A stretch of DNA of 64,000 bases from Labilibacter marinus (GTDB lineage: Bacteria > Bacteroidota > Bacteroidia > Bacteroidales > Marinilabiliaceae): positions 124,001 to 188,000 of the forward strand of contig NZ_LXYE02000009.1 in assembly GCF_001659685.2 (NCBI RefSeq), read 5' to 3'. Shown piece by piece: positions 1 through 9,893 of this stretch. Position 1 is the first letter of the stretch. Each line of letters begins with the position of its first letter. Below the pieces are notes generated by a model, which did not search any database, was not told the DNA's origin, and worked only from the letters and a program-made list of their open reading frames with translations. Made by a program: the position numbers and the translations under genes.

Positions 1-924
1 AGTTATTTAGATGAATTGTTTGACGCAGGTTTTAACCGTTTCAGTTTTGGAATTCAGGATTTTGATGAGTGTGTATTACAAGATGTAAATCGTCGCCCTT
101 CAGCTTTGCCTGTTGGCGATTTGGTAAAATACGTAAAAGCAAAAAATATTAAGTTTGCTGTCAACCTCGATTTTATTTATGGCTTACCAGGCCAATCGGT
201 CGAAAGCTTTTGTGAGTCTATTCAGCAAGCCATCGAAATTAAGCCTGACAGATTAGTTACTTTTTCGTATGCGCATGTGCCATGGTTTAAGGAGCATCAA
301 AAAATATTGGACGAAAAGGGTTTGCCTTCTGCCGATGATAAGTTAGAAATGTTTTTGGCAGCTTATGATATGTTGCTTAAGGCTGGTTATATCTCAATTG
401 GTCTTGACCATTATGCATTGCCAGAAGATGAGCTATGTCAAGCCTTAGATAAGCATCAGTTACATCGTAATTTTCAAGGTTATTGCACTAAACGAACTAC
501 TGGTCAGGTATATGCTGTAGGTGTTTCATCTATTAGTCAATTGTCAGGTGGTTATGTACAGAACACAAAGGATATAAAACCATATATTGAGGCAATAGAG
601 AAGGGAGAATTTCCTGTTGAAAAAGGAATTTTGGTTAGTGATGAGCAGAAGTTAATTCGAATGGTTATCAACGAATTAATGTGTAATAAATATATTCAAT
701 GGCAAACAATTGCAGATGAGTTTGCTATAGGTGTTGATGAGGTAAAGAAAAAAGTGGCTTACGATGAAAACTTATTAAATCAGTTTAAGGAAGACTTACT
801 CATTGAGTTTAGTAAGGATGAGTTATCAATTACAGAATTGGGAACCATGTTTATTCGCAATATTGTAGCCTCTTTCGATCCGGCTTTATCAGGAAGTAAA
901 AAACGTTATTCTAACTCACTTTAA
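1..924 (+). CDS. hemN: Oxygen-independent coproporphyrinogen III oxidase, 3' part
   Basis: Radical-SAM enzyme of heme synthesis that decarboxylates coproporphyrinogen III to protoporphyrinogen IX in the cytoplasm. The frame is open from base 1, so the 5' part, including the CxxxCxxC iron-sulfur motif, lies outside the window. Visible family marks are GIQDFD, NLDFIYGLPGQ, IGLDHYALPEDEL and LHRNFQGY, followed by the HemN C-terminal domain. The LHRNFQGY stretch separates true HemN from the related HemW. The stop is one base from the next start, so it is translationally close to hemG and hemH: a three-gene operon for the last steps of heme synthesis. An internal TTG at 16 is not the real start. 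Confidence 0.93.
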   Translation, partial: SYLDELFDAGFNRFSFGIQDFDECVLQDVNRRPSALPVGDLVKYVKAKNIKFAVNLDFIYGLPGQSVESFCESIQQAIEIKPDRLVTFSYAHVPWFKEHQKILDEKGLPSADDKLEMFLAAYDMLLKAGYISIGLDHYALPEDELCQALDKHQLHRNFQGYCTKRTTGQVYAVGVSSISQLSGGYVQNTKDIKPYIEAIEKGEFPVEKGILVSDEQKLIRMVINELMCNKYIQWQTIADEFAIGVDEVKKKVAYDENLLNQFKEDLLIEFSKDELSITELGTMFIRNIVASFDPALSGSKKRYSNSL

Positions 925-925
925 T

Positions 926-2299
926 ATGTCGAATAAAAAAGTTGATGTTGCCATTGTTGGAGCTGGATTAACGGGATTAACGCTAGCTTTTTATTTAGAG
1001 AAGGCAGGTAAAAGTGTTGCGCTCATTGAGAAGTCGGATAGAGTAGGAGGTGTGATTAACACTATCGAGGAAGATGGTTTTGTGTATGAGCAAGGTCCTA
1101 ATACAGGTGTAATTGGCTCCGAAGGTATCGTACAACTTTTCGACGACCTGAAAGGAAGCTGCGAGCATGTTACTCCAAATACCGAATCGGAAGAACGATG
1201 GATATTAAAGGGTGGTAAATGGGTAGCTATTCCCAATGGATTATTAAAAGCCATCAAAACACCTTTATTTTCATTAAAAGATAAGTTTAGAATTTTGGGT
1301 GAGCCATGGCGAAAAAAGGGAACTAACCCAGATGAGTCTTTGGCAGATATGGTAAAACGCCGTATGGGACAGAGTTATTTAGATTATGCTGTAGATCCAT
1401 TTGTTTCAGGTATTTATGCAGGTGACCCTATTCAATTAATTACCCGATTTGCCATGCCTAAACTATATAGGCTAGAGCAGGATTATGGAAGCTTTATAAA
1501 AGGAGCTATAAAAAAGAAAAAGGAACCAAAAACAGCGCTTCAAAAACGTGTGAGTAGGGAAGTGTTTTCTGCAAAAGGTGGTTTAGGCAAACTCATTGAA
1601 GGCTTGGAGAACAATATATCTGATGAAGCCTTTTATTGTAGTAGTAAGAATCTAAGCGTCCAACCTCAAGAGAGTGGATACAATTTGCAATTTTCTACTT
1701 TCGAAGAAAAGAAGATAAATATTGAAGCGGATAAGGTGATTACAACTTTTGGAGGAGAAGGCTTAGCGAGTGTGCTTCCATTTATCGAAAAAGATTGGAT
1801 GAAATCATTGGCTAATACTGTTTACGCCAAAGTGGTACAGGTGGTAGTTGGATATAATAAATGGAATGGAAGAGAATTAAAAGCCTTTGGCGGTTTGGTA
1901 CCATCAAAAGAAAATAGGGATATACTCGGAATTCTTTTTCCAAGTGCTCTGTTTAAAAGTAGGTGTCCTGAAGGCGGTGCTGTATTATCTATTTTTGTAG
2001 GAGGAATGAAGAAACCTAAAATGATAGAAAAAACAGAAGAAGAGATAAAGGCCATTGTGATGAAAGAAATATCGGATACTTTATATTGTAGTGATACGCC
2101 TGATTTATTGAGAATTCATAAATACGAAAAGGCCATTCCTCAATATGATATTTCTACAAAGGATAGACTGGCAGCCATTGATAATATTGAGCAAAAATAT
2201 GCAGGCTTGTATTTAGCCGGGAATATAAAAGATGGCATTGGCATGGCTGATAGGGTACAACAAGCATGGCTGTTGGCTAAAGAATTGACAAATAACTAG
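926..2299 (+). CDS. hemG: Protoporphyrinogen oxidase (HemY-type flavoprotein)
   Basis: FAD enzyme oxidising protoporphyrinogen IX to protoporphyrin IX, usually membrane-associated on the cytoplasmic side. The N-terminus shows the dinucleotide-binding GAGLTGLTLAFYLEKAG, with an acidic residue (IEKSDRVGG) closing the FAD fold. The C-terminal FAD contact is LYLAGNIKDGIGMADRV. The 457-residue length is normal for the oxygen-dependent HemY/PPOX family, which annotation schemes call hemG or hemY. It starts one base after hemN and lies 32 bases before hemH. An oxygen-independent step followed by this oxidase suits a facultative organism. The function is clear from the order hemN-hemG-hemH. Confidence 0.93.
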   Translation: MSNKKVDVAIVGAGLTGLTLAFYLEKAGKSVALIEKSDRVGGVINTIEEDGFVYEQGPNTGVIGSEGIVQLFDDLKGSCEHVTPNTESEERWILKGGKWVAIPNGLLKAIKTPLFSLKDKFRILGEPWRKKGTNPDESLADMVKRRMGQSYLDYAVDPFVSGIYAGDPIQLITRFAMPKLYRLEQDYGSFIKGAIKKKKEPKTALQKRVSREVFSAKGGLGKLIEGLENNISDEAFYCSSKNLSVQPQESGYNLQFSTFEEKKINIEADKVITTFGGEGLASVLPFIEKDWMKSLANTVYAKVVQVVVGYNKWNGRELKAFGGLVPSKENRDILGILFPSALFKSRCPEGGAVLSIFVGGMKKPKMIEKTEEEIKAIVMKEISDTLYCSDTPDLLRIHKYEKAIPQYDISTKDRLAAIDNIEQKYAGLYLAGNIKDGIGMADRVQQAWLLAKELTNN

Positions 2300-2331
2300 G
2301 CATCTATTGATTTGAATTTTTAAACCAGATT

Positions 2332-3333
2332 ATGAAACGAGCATTATTAATCATCAACATAGGAACACCTGATAAGCCAGAAAAAAAAGCAGTTAAGCGT
2401 TATTTAACTGAATTTTTAAATGATAAGCAAGTTATTGATATTCCTTGGCTATTGAGGAAAATATTGGTTAACCTGATTATTATTCCTTTTCGTGTTTCAA
2501 ATTCTACGCAATTATATAAGCGATTATGGAAAAAGGATGGCTCGCCTTTATTGACCTACCAAAATAAGTTGACCGAAAAATTGAATCAGAAATTAAAAGG
2601 CGAATACGATGTGTTTTCTGCGATGCGATATGGCAATCCATCATTAAAATATGTACTGAAAGACATCATGAAAAATAAGTATGATGAATTGCTTGTATTA
2701 CCACATTATCCGCAATATGCTACGTCAACAACTCTTTCTACCATAAACAAAGTAAAGAAAGAACTCAAGGATTTTGCGGATGCTCCTAAACTTAAGTTTG
2801 TGGATCAGTTTTACGATCATCCTGCATTTATTAATGCCTTTGTTCACAACATTAAAATGCATGATGTTGATTCATACGACCATGTTGTGTTTTCGTACCA
2901 TGGGTTGCCCGACAGACAAGTTAATAAAATGCACCCAGGAATTAATAGTCCTGATTGTACATGCCATGTTGCTATGCCCGAGCATGGTAAAAATTGCTAT
3001 AAGGCTACCTGTTATCAAACTACACGTTTATTAGCATCAGCTTTAAAGCTGGATAAAGAAAAATATACCGTTTCTTTTCAGAGTAGGTTAAGTAAAAATT
3101 GGTTGATGCCATTTACAGATGTAGAATTGATAGAATTATTGAAGAAAGGCAAAAAGAAAATATTAGTGGTTTCCCCTGCTTTTGTAACGGACTGTTTAGA
3201 AACAGAAGTGGAAATTGGTTATGAATACCAAGAGGACTTTATCAAGAATGGAGGTGAAAAGCTGCAACTGGTAGAAAGCTTAAACGATTCTGATGCATGG
3301 GTAAATGGTATTGCAGAAATTATTAAAGACTAA
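2332..3333 (+). CDS. hemH: Ferrochelatase
   Basis: Inserts ferrous iron into protoporphyrin IX to give protoheme. The start LLIINIGTPD, the metal-site histidine in FSYHGLPDRQ, the FQSRLSKNWLMPFTD segment and the C-terminal SPAFVTDCLETEVEIGYEY with its catalytic glutamate are all present. A CxCH...CYKATC stretch after the histidine (residues about 203-223) contains several cysteines; some bacterial ferrochelatases carry an iron-sulfur cluster, but whether one binds here is not shown. Length of 333 residues is typical. It is the last gene of the heme operon, and its stop overlaps by four bases the end of the convergent gene at 3330-3707. Confidence 0.94.
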   Translation: MKRALLIINIGTPDKPEKKAVKRYLTEFLNDKQVIDIPWLLRKILVNLIIIPFRVSNSTQLYKRLWKKDGSPLLTYQNKLTEKLNQKLKGEYDVFSAMRYGNPSLKYVLKDIMKNKYDELLVLPHYPQYATSTTLSTINKVKKELKDFADAPKLKFVDQFYDHPAFINAFVHNIKMHDVDSYDHVVFSYHGLPDRQVNKMHPGINSPDCTCHVAMPEHGKNCYKATCYQTTRLLASALKLDKEKYTVSFQSRLSKNWLMPFTDVELIELLKKGKKKILVVSPAFVTDCLETEVEIGYEYQEDFIKNGGEKLQLVESLNDSDAWVNGIAEIIKD

Positions 3334-3707
3334 GCACTGTCTTTTTTCATTTGAATAGAGTTAACTACATGTTCAATATCCACTTCAACAAGCATGCCTG
3401 GCTTAATGGATGAGGCATATTGATCATGTACATGTAAGGTAACTACATACATTTGGTGTTTACCTTTTATCTTTTTAATTCCATGAATAAAAGCAGGAAT
3501 TTCAAATAGAACAACATCCTCAATATTACATTTTATGCTGACCATATTTTGTATGTGCATAAAATCTTCCTTAGGTATAGTAAATATTATATCTGGGCTA
3601 GTTTCACTTTTAATTAATTGCAAATGCTGATGATTGTTGGCTAGTTCATCTTGTTCTTTGCTTGCTTCGTTCTTTTGAACTACGCCTACGTATGATAATG
3701 TGTTCAT
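3330..3707 (-). CDS. Small protein resembling a free-standing HlyD-type barrel domain
   Basis: 125 residues, not confidently assigned. The second half (IPKEDFMHIQ..., IEDVVLFEIPAFIHGIKKIK, then SIKPGMLVEVDI) reads like the C-terminal beta-barrel of HlyD/RND membrane-fusion proteins, where PGM-V-V is a common ending. It has no signal peptide, lipoyl domain or membrane helix of its own. It converges on hemH with a four-base overlap. A 34-residue membrane peptide is encoded 21 bases upstream on the same strand and could be its partner. Family resemblance is inferred by eye; the role is unknown. Confidence 0.55.
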   Translation of the reverse strand: MNTLSYVGVVQKNEASKEQDELANNHQHLQLIKSETSPDIIFTIPKEDFMHIQNMVSIKCNIEDVVLFEIPAFIHGIKKIKGKHQMYVVTLHVHDQYASSIKPGMLVEVDIEHVVNSIQMKKDSA

Positions 3708-3728
3708 GCTATCTAAAATTAAAGAAGG

Positions 3729-3833
3729 TTATTGTTTCATTTTTTTTGATTCTTTAAATCCGTAATAGGTAACTACAGCAATAATTAAAATATCTATGAC
3801 TATTCTTCCTATTACAATAAAATTGCTTTCCAT
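3729..3833 (-). CDS. 34-residue single-pass membrane peptide (hypothetical)
   Basis: ATG at 3833-3831, TAA at 3731-3729. The translation is a short N-terminus (MESNF), one long hydrophobic segment (about residues 6-23, rich in I/V/A) and a basic tail ending KESKKMKQ, which predicts a cytoplasmic C-terminus. It lies 21 bases before the 125-residue gene and in the same direction, so the two may be co-transcribed. No recognisable family. Small membrane peptides of this form exist, but chance open frames of this length are common in A+T-rich DNA. Confidence 0.35.
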   Translation of the reverse strand: MESNFIVIGRIVIDILIIAVVTYYGFKESKKMKQ

Positions 3834-4051
3834 AGGTTATCGCTTGAAATGCGTATTAATTAGAGTTTATTGATGATATAAAAGTAATATATGCATCATG
3901 TAGCTTTAAATTATACTGTACGAACTGATAAAAATAAGCGGTGAAATAAACAAATGACGAGTTGAAATTTGATAGAATATTAACCGAGCTTATTAAAGTT
4001 GAATAATATTTGATTGAAAACTTTCTTTTGGATAATGGTTTTACTAAATTA

Positions 4052-7000
4052 ATGGGTGTAAAGCGTTTATCTATGCTCGGGAGATTTCTTATTTTATACT
4101 TTTTTTTGATGTTTACTTGTAGTTTACAGGGGGAGGAGTATAATTTTGTGCCTCTTGAAACAAACGTGGGTATTAATATGGTAAGGTCTATCTGTAGAGA
4201 TCAGAATGGTTTTCTATGGATAGGTAATCAGCGCACTGGGTTAATGCGTTATGATGGTTATCAAATTAAACGTTATCTGCATCGAAAAAATGATTCCTTA
4301 TCGATGAGTAGTGGCGCTATTTTTAGTATGCACGAAGATGTATACCAAAACTTATGGATAGGAACTACCAATGGCTTGAATAGATATGTGGCCAAAAAAG
4401 ATAAGTTTGTCCGCTACTATTTTAAATCTAATATAAGATCTCATTTTTCCTCTAATTTTATTAATGAAATTGTTGAATCACCTGACTCTGTTTTGTGGAT
4501 TTGTACACAGCATGGTATTTATAAATACAATAGAGAAAAGGATGATTTTAAAGGATATTTTAATTACGAGTTTAATGCGAGTAACCATTTTACCTGTTTA
4601 GAATGGGATAAATATGGAAGAATGTGGTGTGGAGTGAACGATAAAAATGGTTTGTTTTTATTTGATCCTGAAACATCGAGCTTTACTCATTATGATGATG
4701 GAAGGCCACTTTCTGTTGGAGTAAAGACCTTGTTGGTAGATAAAAATAATATGTTTTGGTTTGGTCATCGTGGAGTAGGATTTGCCCGATTTAAACCTAG
4801 AAAAGGCCAGTTTAATTATTATCCTGTAAAAGGTAATGGAAAAGGCATTTTAGGCAGTTTTATTTATGACCTTGAAGAAGTAGATAGTGTAAATCTCTTT
4901 ATTGGCATCGATCAAGCAGGTATTAATGTATTTAACAGAAAAACAAGGCGATTTACTTATATCACAGATGATAACCATTTCTATGGGAACTTATCCTCTA
5001 ACGGAATTTATTGCATTTACAAAGATGATGAAGGTATCATATGGACAGGTACTTCCAGAGGTGGGGTATGTTATCATAATCCAAAACAATCGCGATTTAA
5101 AACCTATATACCGCGAGTAAAAAGTAAAAAGAGTACAACGGAGGGTGGATATTATCCTTCTTACGGATTACATTCTAGCTACTACGAGTCGGAAGATGGA
5201 AAAATATGGATTGGAACAGATGGTGGTGGAATTAATATTTTAAATCCTAAAACAGGAAAATTCTCGTACATATACGAAGTAATGATAAATGGTAAACCTG
5301 AAAATCTAAATGTTATTCGTTCCATCACCAAGGGAGGTGATAACAATATTTACATTACGCCATGGGAGGGCGATATGGTGGTGTATAATACTAAAACTGG
5401 CAGATATTCAAAGCCTAAGTTTAAAGAACCCAATTTAATGGATTTGGATGCGAATACTTTTTGGAGCACTTTCGTGGATTCGAAAAAACGCTTTTGGGTG
5501 AGTTATACCTACGGAACCATTGCTTTATATGATAAAAATAAGAAGTGGTTAGGTAAGTTTTATGTAGGTGATTCTACCAACTACATGGATGTGAAAATTC
5601 AAGAAACAAAGGATAGTTTAATATATCTTTTAACACGGAATGGTATCCATCAATATAATGATTCGCTTAATAAACTCAATAAAATTATTGATGTAAGAAA
5701 TCTGGTATACATGGATGTGTTGGAAGATGGTTCTATTTGGTTTGCTTCAGATCAGGAAGGCCTTTTTTATTATAATAGAGAACGAAAGAAAGTTGAGCGT
5801 ATTGATTTGCCATTTAATGCAAACCAGGTTTTGGTACGAAGTTTAGCCTATTGTAAAAATAAAGTGTATATCGCTACCAATCATGGTATATTAATTTATG
5901 ATATTAAGACAAAGAAAACACAAAGTTTTGATAAAGAGGATGGTTTGCAGGGGAATGAGTTTTTTCATCAAGCAGTATTAAAAACATCAGATGGTAAAAT
6001 CTATTTTGGGGGAAACAATGGATCTACCATGATTGATCCAAGCAATTTAGGTATAAATACCTTCGTGCCGCCAGTTTATATATCGGATATTTATGTATCA
6101 CATAAGAAGCAAGAATTACATCAAGAAGCATCTATATTAAAAAACAATGTGCTTTTCACTAAGGATATTGAGTTAAAATGGCGTTCCAACTTATCTCTTG
6201 AATTAGAGTTTGTGGCGCTGAATTTTACCTTTCCATATAAAAATGAATACGCCTATATGTTAGAGGGAATGGATGAGGAATGGCAAAATTCCAGTTCTTA
6301 CTCGCGTAGAGCTGTATATACCAATTTAAGACCAGGGGAATATATTTTTAAAGTAAAGGCGTGTAATAATGATGGAGTTTGGAATGAGAATGAAACCAAA
6401 CTTAATATCATTATTCATCCGCCATTTTGGTTTACAAGTGGGTTTTTTCTAGCCTGTGGAGTTGCGCTTCTTTTGATTTTATACCTGATAATCGTTATCC
6501 GAGAGCGCCGTATTGTAAGAGATAAAGAAAGATTAAAAAAGAAAGTAGCTAAAAGAACAGAGTTGATTGAACAACAGAAAGAACAACTCGATAAACAGAA
6601 TAAAGAACTGGAACATCATTACGAGGAGTTGGCTATGAAACAAGAGGAGCTTCAGGTACAGAATGAGGAACTGTTTATGCACCGCAATAACCTTCAGATA
6701 TTAGTAGATGAAAAAACTAAGGATTTATTAGAAGCCAAGTTAAGAGCCGAACTGTCGGATAGATTAAAGTCTTCATTTTTAGCCAATATGTCGCACGAAA
6801 TTAGAACTCCGATGAATGCCATTATTGGATTCTCTAATTTATTGGTAGATGACAATATAAATGAAGAGGAGCGCAAACAGTTTGTTTCGGTTATTACAGA
6901 TAATAGTGAGGTGTTGCTGCACTTGGTAGAGGATATCTTAGACTTTTCCTTGATAGAAAGTAACCAAATGAAAATATCTAATAATGAGTTGGATTTAAAT

Positions 7001-7459
7001 CATCTTTTAGAAAGTATTTTTAGCTCTTTTGTTATTCGCGAAAAACAGATTCCTTCAGTTGAATTGTTATTAAATAACCATCTTCAGCAGCATAAGGTAA
7101 AACTTAAATCTGATGAATACCGAATCAGACAAATTATTTCTAACTTGATTGGTAATGCCTTTAAATTTACAACAGAAGGCTCTATTGAAATTGGGTGTAG
7201 ACTAAATATGGACAATGTTGAGCTATACGTAAAAGATACAGGCATAGGCATGTCAAATGAGGAGCAAGCCATCGTTTTTCAGCAGTTTGTAAAGTTAGAT
7301 AAAGAGAAATTTTATAATAAGCGAGGCATTGGTTTGGGCTTGTCCATCTCTAAAAGATTGGCCGTTTTATTGGGAGGTGACCTATTGGTTAAGTCTACCA
7401 TTGATAAAGGATCTGAGTTTATATTAACTATCCCCTATAAAAATAAAGGGCTCGTATAA
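4052..7459 (+). CDS. Propeller-type sensor histidine kinase (Reg_prop, Y_Y_Y, HisKA, HATPase)
   Basis: Sensor kinase of the polysaccharide-sensing kind found in Bacteroidota. The order is signal/anchor segment (LGRFLILYFFLMFTC), many two-component-regulator propeller repeats (for example DQNGFLWIGN, DEGIIWTGTSRGG, DGKIWIGTDGGG), a Y_Y_Y domain (YMLEGMDEEWQ), a transmembrane helix near 6430-6495, a coiled coil, then the H-box MSHEIRTPMN (phosphoacceptor His) and ATP-binding N, G1 and G2 boxes (DTGIGMS, GIGLGLSISKRL). It ends after the ATPase domain, so unlike hybrid (HTCS) relatives it has no receiver or AraC output and must signal to a separate regulator. Start: ATG 4052 is preferred over the in-frame TTG at 4010, because it places the hydrophobic signal properly; ATG 4073 is also possible. 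It sits directly before a GH110-like gene and may sense a galactan. Confidence 0.9.
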   Translation: MGVKRLSMLGRFLILYFFLMFTCSLQGEEYNFVPLETNVGINMVRSICRDQNGFLWIGNQRTGLMRYDGYQIKRYLHRKNDSLSMSSGAIFSMHEDVYQNLWIGTTNGLNRYVAKKDKFVRYYFKSNIRSHFSSNFINEIVESPDSVLWICTQHGIYKYNREKDDFKGYFNYEFNASNHFTCLEWDKYGRMWCGVNDKNGLFLFDPETSSFTHYDDGRPLSVGVKTLLVDKNNMFWFGHRGVGFARFKPRKGQFNYYPVKGNGKGILGSFIYDLEEVDSVNLFIGIDQAGINVFNRKTRRFTYITDDNHFYGNLSSNGIYCIYKDDEGIIWTGTSRGGVCYHNPKQSRFKTYIPRVKSKKSTTEGGYYPSYGLHSSYYESEDGKIWIGTDGGGINILNPKTGKFSYIYEVMINGKPENLNVIRSITKGGDNNIYITPWEGDMVVYNTKTGRYSKPKFKEPNLMDLDANTFWSTFVDSKKRFWVSYTYGTIALYDKNKKWLGKFYVGDSTNYMDVKIQETKDSLIYLLTRNGIHQYNDSLNKLNKIIDVRNLVYMDVLEDGSIWFASDQEGLFYYNRERKKVERIDLPFNANQVLVRSLAYCKNKVYIATNHGILIYDIKTKKTQSFDKEDGLQGNEFFHQAVLKTSDGKIYFGGNNGSTMIDPSNLGINTFVPPVYISDIYVSHKKQELHQEASILKNNVLFTKDIELKWRSNLSLELEFVALNFTFPYKNEYAYMLEGMDEEWQNSSSYSRRAVYTNLRPGEYIFKVKACNNDGVWNENETKLNIIIHPPFWFTSGFFLACGVALLLILYLIIVIRERRIVRDKERLKKKVAKRTELIEQQKEQLDKQNKELEHHYEELAMKQEELQVQNEELFMHRNNLQILVDEKTKDLLEAKLRAELSDRLKSSFLANMSHEIRTPMNAIIGFSNLLVDDNINEEERKQFVSVITDNSEVLLHLVEDILDFSLIESNQMKISNNELDLNHLLESIFSSFVIREKQIPSVELLLNNHLQQHKVKLKSDEYRIRQIISNLIGNAFKFTTEGSIEIGCRLNMDNVELYVKDTGIGMSNEEQAIVFQQFVKLDKEKFYNKRGIGLGLSISKRLAVLLGGDLLVKSTIDKGSEFILTIPYKNKGLV

Positions 7460-7717
7460 TTATCCCTTCCTTTTCATAAAGGATAATGTTTTTTTGACTA
7501 TTCACCTAGTTTATAAGTGTCATATTTGTAGTAGTTTGTATTCACAAGCACATTTACAGTCCTGTTAGTACTCCTGTCTTAATATATTTTCAAGCACATA
7601 TTTGTTACGGATAAACACAAACATCTACACTAATTCTATCACCTTTATGTTATCGAAATACAGAGATAAAAATAAATGATAGGAGGAAATATTCTATCGG
7701 AATTAAAAATATAAAAG

Positions 7718-9526
7718 ATGAAGAGATTGTTTACAGGACTAGCATTAATACTATGCTTAAGTGTAGGGTTAAGGGCTGAACTTATTAATGTGGTGGATTA
7801 TGGTATTAAGCCAGGCGTGGACGTTACGCTTGAGGTAAATACTTTAATAGAATCGTTAAAGGGGCGTAAAGATATTACCTTGTTTTTTCCAAAAGGGAAA
7901 TATGAGTTTTACCCAGAGAATGCCACAGAGCAGTTTCGGGCTGTAACTAATCATGACAATAGTTTAAAAAGAATGGCGATGCCTTTCTTTGGTTTTGATA
8001 ATTTAACCTTGGATGGTAATGGTTCTACCTTTGTATTTCATGGACGTATTTGTCCTATTACTTTAGAGGGCTCTACAGGGGTTACGTTAAAAAACTTTAG
8101 CATAGATTGGGATACTCCATTTCATCATGAAATTAGAGTAGTAGAAAGTAATCCTGATGATAACTCCTTTGTGGCCGAAATTAGCCCAATGAAATATGGC
8201 TTTGAAATTAAAGGAGGACAGTTGTTGTTTAATCATTATAATTGGCAAGATGGTATTGGGCAAAATATTGCTTTTAATAGCAAAACATCAGCTCCAAGCT
8301 GGATGACTCGCAACTATGCCATTAGTGCAGGCCGTGGAAAGTTTACAAAAGTTGGAGATAATAAAGTAAAGTTTGAAAAAGCAACGAAAGAAACTCCTCC
8401 TGTTGGAACGGTTATTTGTACCTACGGATCTGCACCAACCAATAGGTTAGCTCAAGCTATTCATATTTCTAATTCAATAGATACTTATATAGAAAATGTA
8501 ACAGTATATGCTGCTGGTGGAATGGCTTTAATAGCGGAGAGAAGCGAAAATATTCATCTGAATAAATTTGTAGTTACTTCAACGGACGAAAGAAACTTAG
8601 CGACACGCGCTGATGCTACGCACTTTTTGGGATGTAAAGGTTTGGTAAAGCTAGAAAACTGTTTGTTAGAACATATGGCAGATGATGGTATTAACGTACA
8701 TGGCGCCTATATTAAAATAGAAAAGGTATTGCCTAATAATCAACTGCTATGCGAAATTAGTCACCGGCAGCAAACTGGTTTTATATTTGCCGAAGCTGGA
8801 GATAAGGTGATGATAACATCTAGAGAAACGGTTCTACCTATTTTTGAATCTACTGTAAAAGAGGCGAAAGTACTAAACGAGCAGCGCATACTTTTAACGT
8901 TAGATGAAATGCCAAAGCAACTTCCTGCTGGATTATTATCTATAGAAAATATTACATGGTATCCTGATGTTGAAATGAAAAAGAATATCATCCGAGATAA
9001 TCGCGCACGTAGTGCTTTAATTACAACCAAAGGGGATGTGCTAATCGAGGATAATTTCTTTTCATCACAAATGCATGGTATTTTAATAGAAGGAGACAAT
9101 AATAAATGGTACGAATCAGGAGGTGTTCGTAATGTGGTGGTTAATAATAATGTGTTTGAGAATATAGGATATGGTAGTGGTACTCACTATCCTTTGTATG
9201 CTTCTCCTTTATTAAGACCAGAGCAGCGCCTTGGCGACGAAAAATATCACTTAAATATTAAGTTTACTAATAATAAACTAAAGAGTTTTAATGGCCTGTT
9301 AGTACATGCCCTGACGGTTAAGGGCTTGGAGGTTACGGGCAATGTAATTGAGATGGACGATAAATACCCTATAGGATGTGATTTACCATCTGTTGAGCTA
9401 GATTATTGCGAGGATGTAAATATTAGTAATAATAAATTTGTTGGCTTTAATTGGGATACCAAGTTGGACGTAAAAGACAATTGTACCAACGTAAAAATTA
9501 AAAGTAACAAAGGATTAAGTAAGTAA
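7718..9526 (+). CDS. GH110-like exo-alpha-galactosidase, right-handed beta-helix
   Basis: Secreted enzyme predicted to remove terminal alpha-galactose. The signal peptide is about residues 1-20 (KRLFTGLALILCLSVGLRAE). The body shows beta-helix patterning with GH110-type segments: LTLDGNGSTFVFHGR, NFSIDWDTPFHHE, ADDGINVHGAY and EDNFFSSQMHGILIEGDNN. The 602-residue length matches GH110 (alpha-1,3-galactosidases acting on B-antigen-like or marine galactan ends). No lipobox and no T9SS tail, so probably periplasmic. It follows the sensor kinase by 258 bases and ends at a strong terminator. The specific linkage cannot be told from sequence alone. Confidence 0.75.
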   Translation: MKRLFTGLALILCLSVGLRAELINVVDYGIKPGVDVTLEVNTLIESLKGRKDITLFFPKGKYEFYPENATEQFRAVTNHDNSLKRMAMPFFGFDNLTLDGNGSTFVFHGRICPITLEGSTGVTLKNFSIDWDTPFHHEIRVVESNPDDNSFVAEISPMKYGFEIKGGQLLFNHYNWQDGIGQNIAFNSKTSAPSWMTRNYAISAGRGKFTKVGDNKVKFEKATKETPPVGTVICTYGSAPTNRLAQAIHISNSIDTYIENVTVYAAGGMALIAERSENIHLNKFVVTSTDERNLATRADATHFLGCKGLVKLENCLLEHMADDGINVHGAYIKIEKVLPNNQLLCEISHRQQTGFIFAEAGDKVMITSRETVLPIFESTVKEAKVLNEQRILLTLDEMPKQLPAGLLSIENITWYPDVEMKKNIIRDNRARSALITTKGDVLIEDNFFSSQMHGILIEGDNNKWYESGGVRNVVVNNNVFENIGYGSGTHYPLYASPLLRPEQRLGDEKYHLNIKFTNNKLKSFNGLLVHALTVKGLEVTGNVIEMDDKYPIGCDLPSVELDYCEDVNISNNKFVGFNWDTKLDVKDNCTNVKIKSNKGLSK

Positions 9527-9550
9527 ATTTTTTCATAAGTTTTTATTGAT

Positions 9551-9595
9551 AACCCTCTAGTTATGCCTAAAGCATGATAGAGGGTTTTTCTTTTT
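9551..9595 (+). terminator. Intrinsic terminator of the GH110 gene
   Basis: AACCCTCTA at 9551-9559 pairs with TAGAGGGTT at 9578-9586 (nine base pairs, 18-base loop), followed by a T-rich run to about 9595. It lies 25 bases after the stop codon. Confidence 0.85.
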
Positions 9596-9857
9596 TCAAA
9601 AAAATGTAATGAAGGCAGGACTGATGAGATAAGCTCATTGCCCAAACGCCATGAGGTTTGTAAGAAAAAGAATATTCATTGAGTATCTATTTATCCATAT
9701 TAATTTTGAAATATATGAAATGTATTTTATACCAATGATTGTCAGTTTATATATTTTTATACGATACGAACTACATTTTATGCCTTAATAAAGGTTAAAA
9801 GTAATAATCTGAAATTAAAACCTGCGTTTTTGCTTAAAAATGAAAAAATAATGTAGT

Positions 9858-9865
9858 TACTTTTG
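9858..9865 (+). promoter_or_regulatory. Candidate -7 promoter element for the Nif11 gene
   Basis: TACTTTTG fits the Bacteroidota -7 consensus TAnnTTTG. The nearest TTTG upstream (9829-9832) is 25 bases away, longer than the usual 17-23, so the -33 assignment is weak. A start of transcription near 9872 would leave a leader of about 22 bases. The rest of the 9596-9857 stretch shows no gene and no other structure I can support. Confidence 0.4.
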
Positions 9866-9893
9866 ACAAAGTATTAATTAAACAAACTATATC

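Noticed and set aside
991-2055. Minus-strand genes inside hemG
   Set aside because: They lie wholly opposite a strong coding sequence and show no family features.
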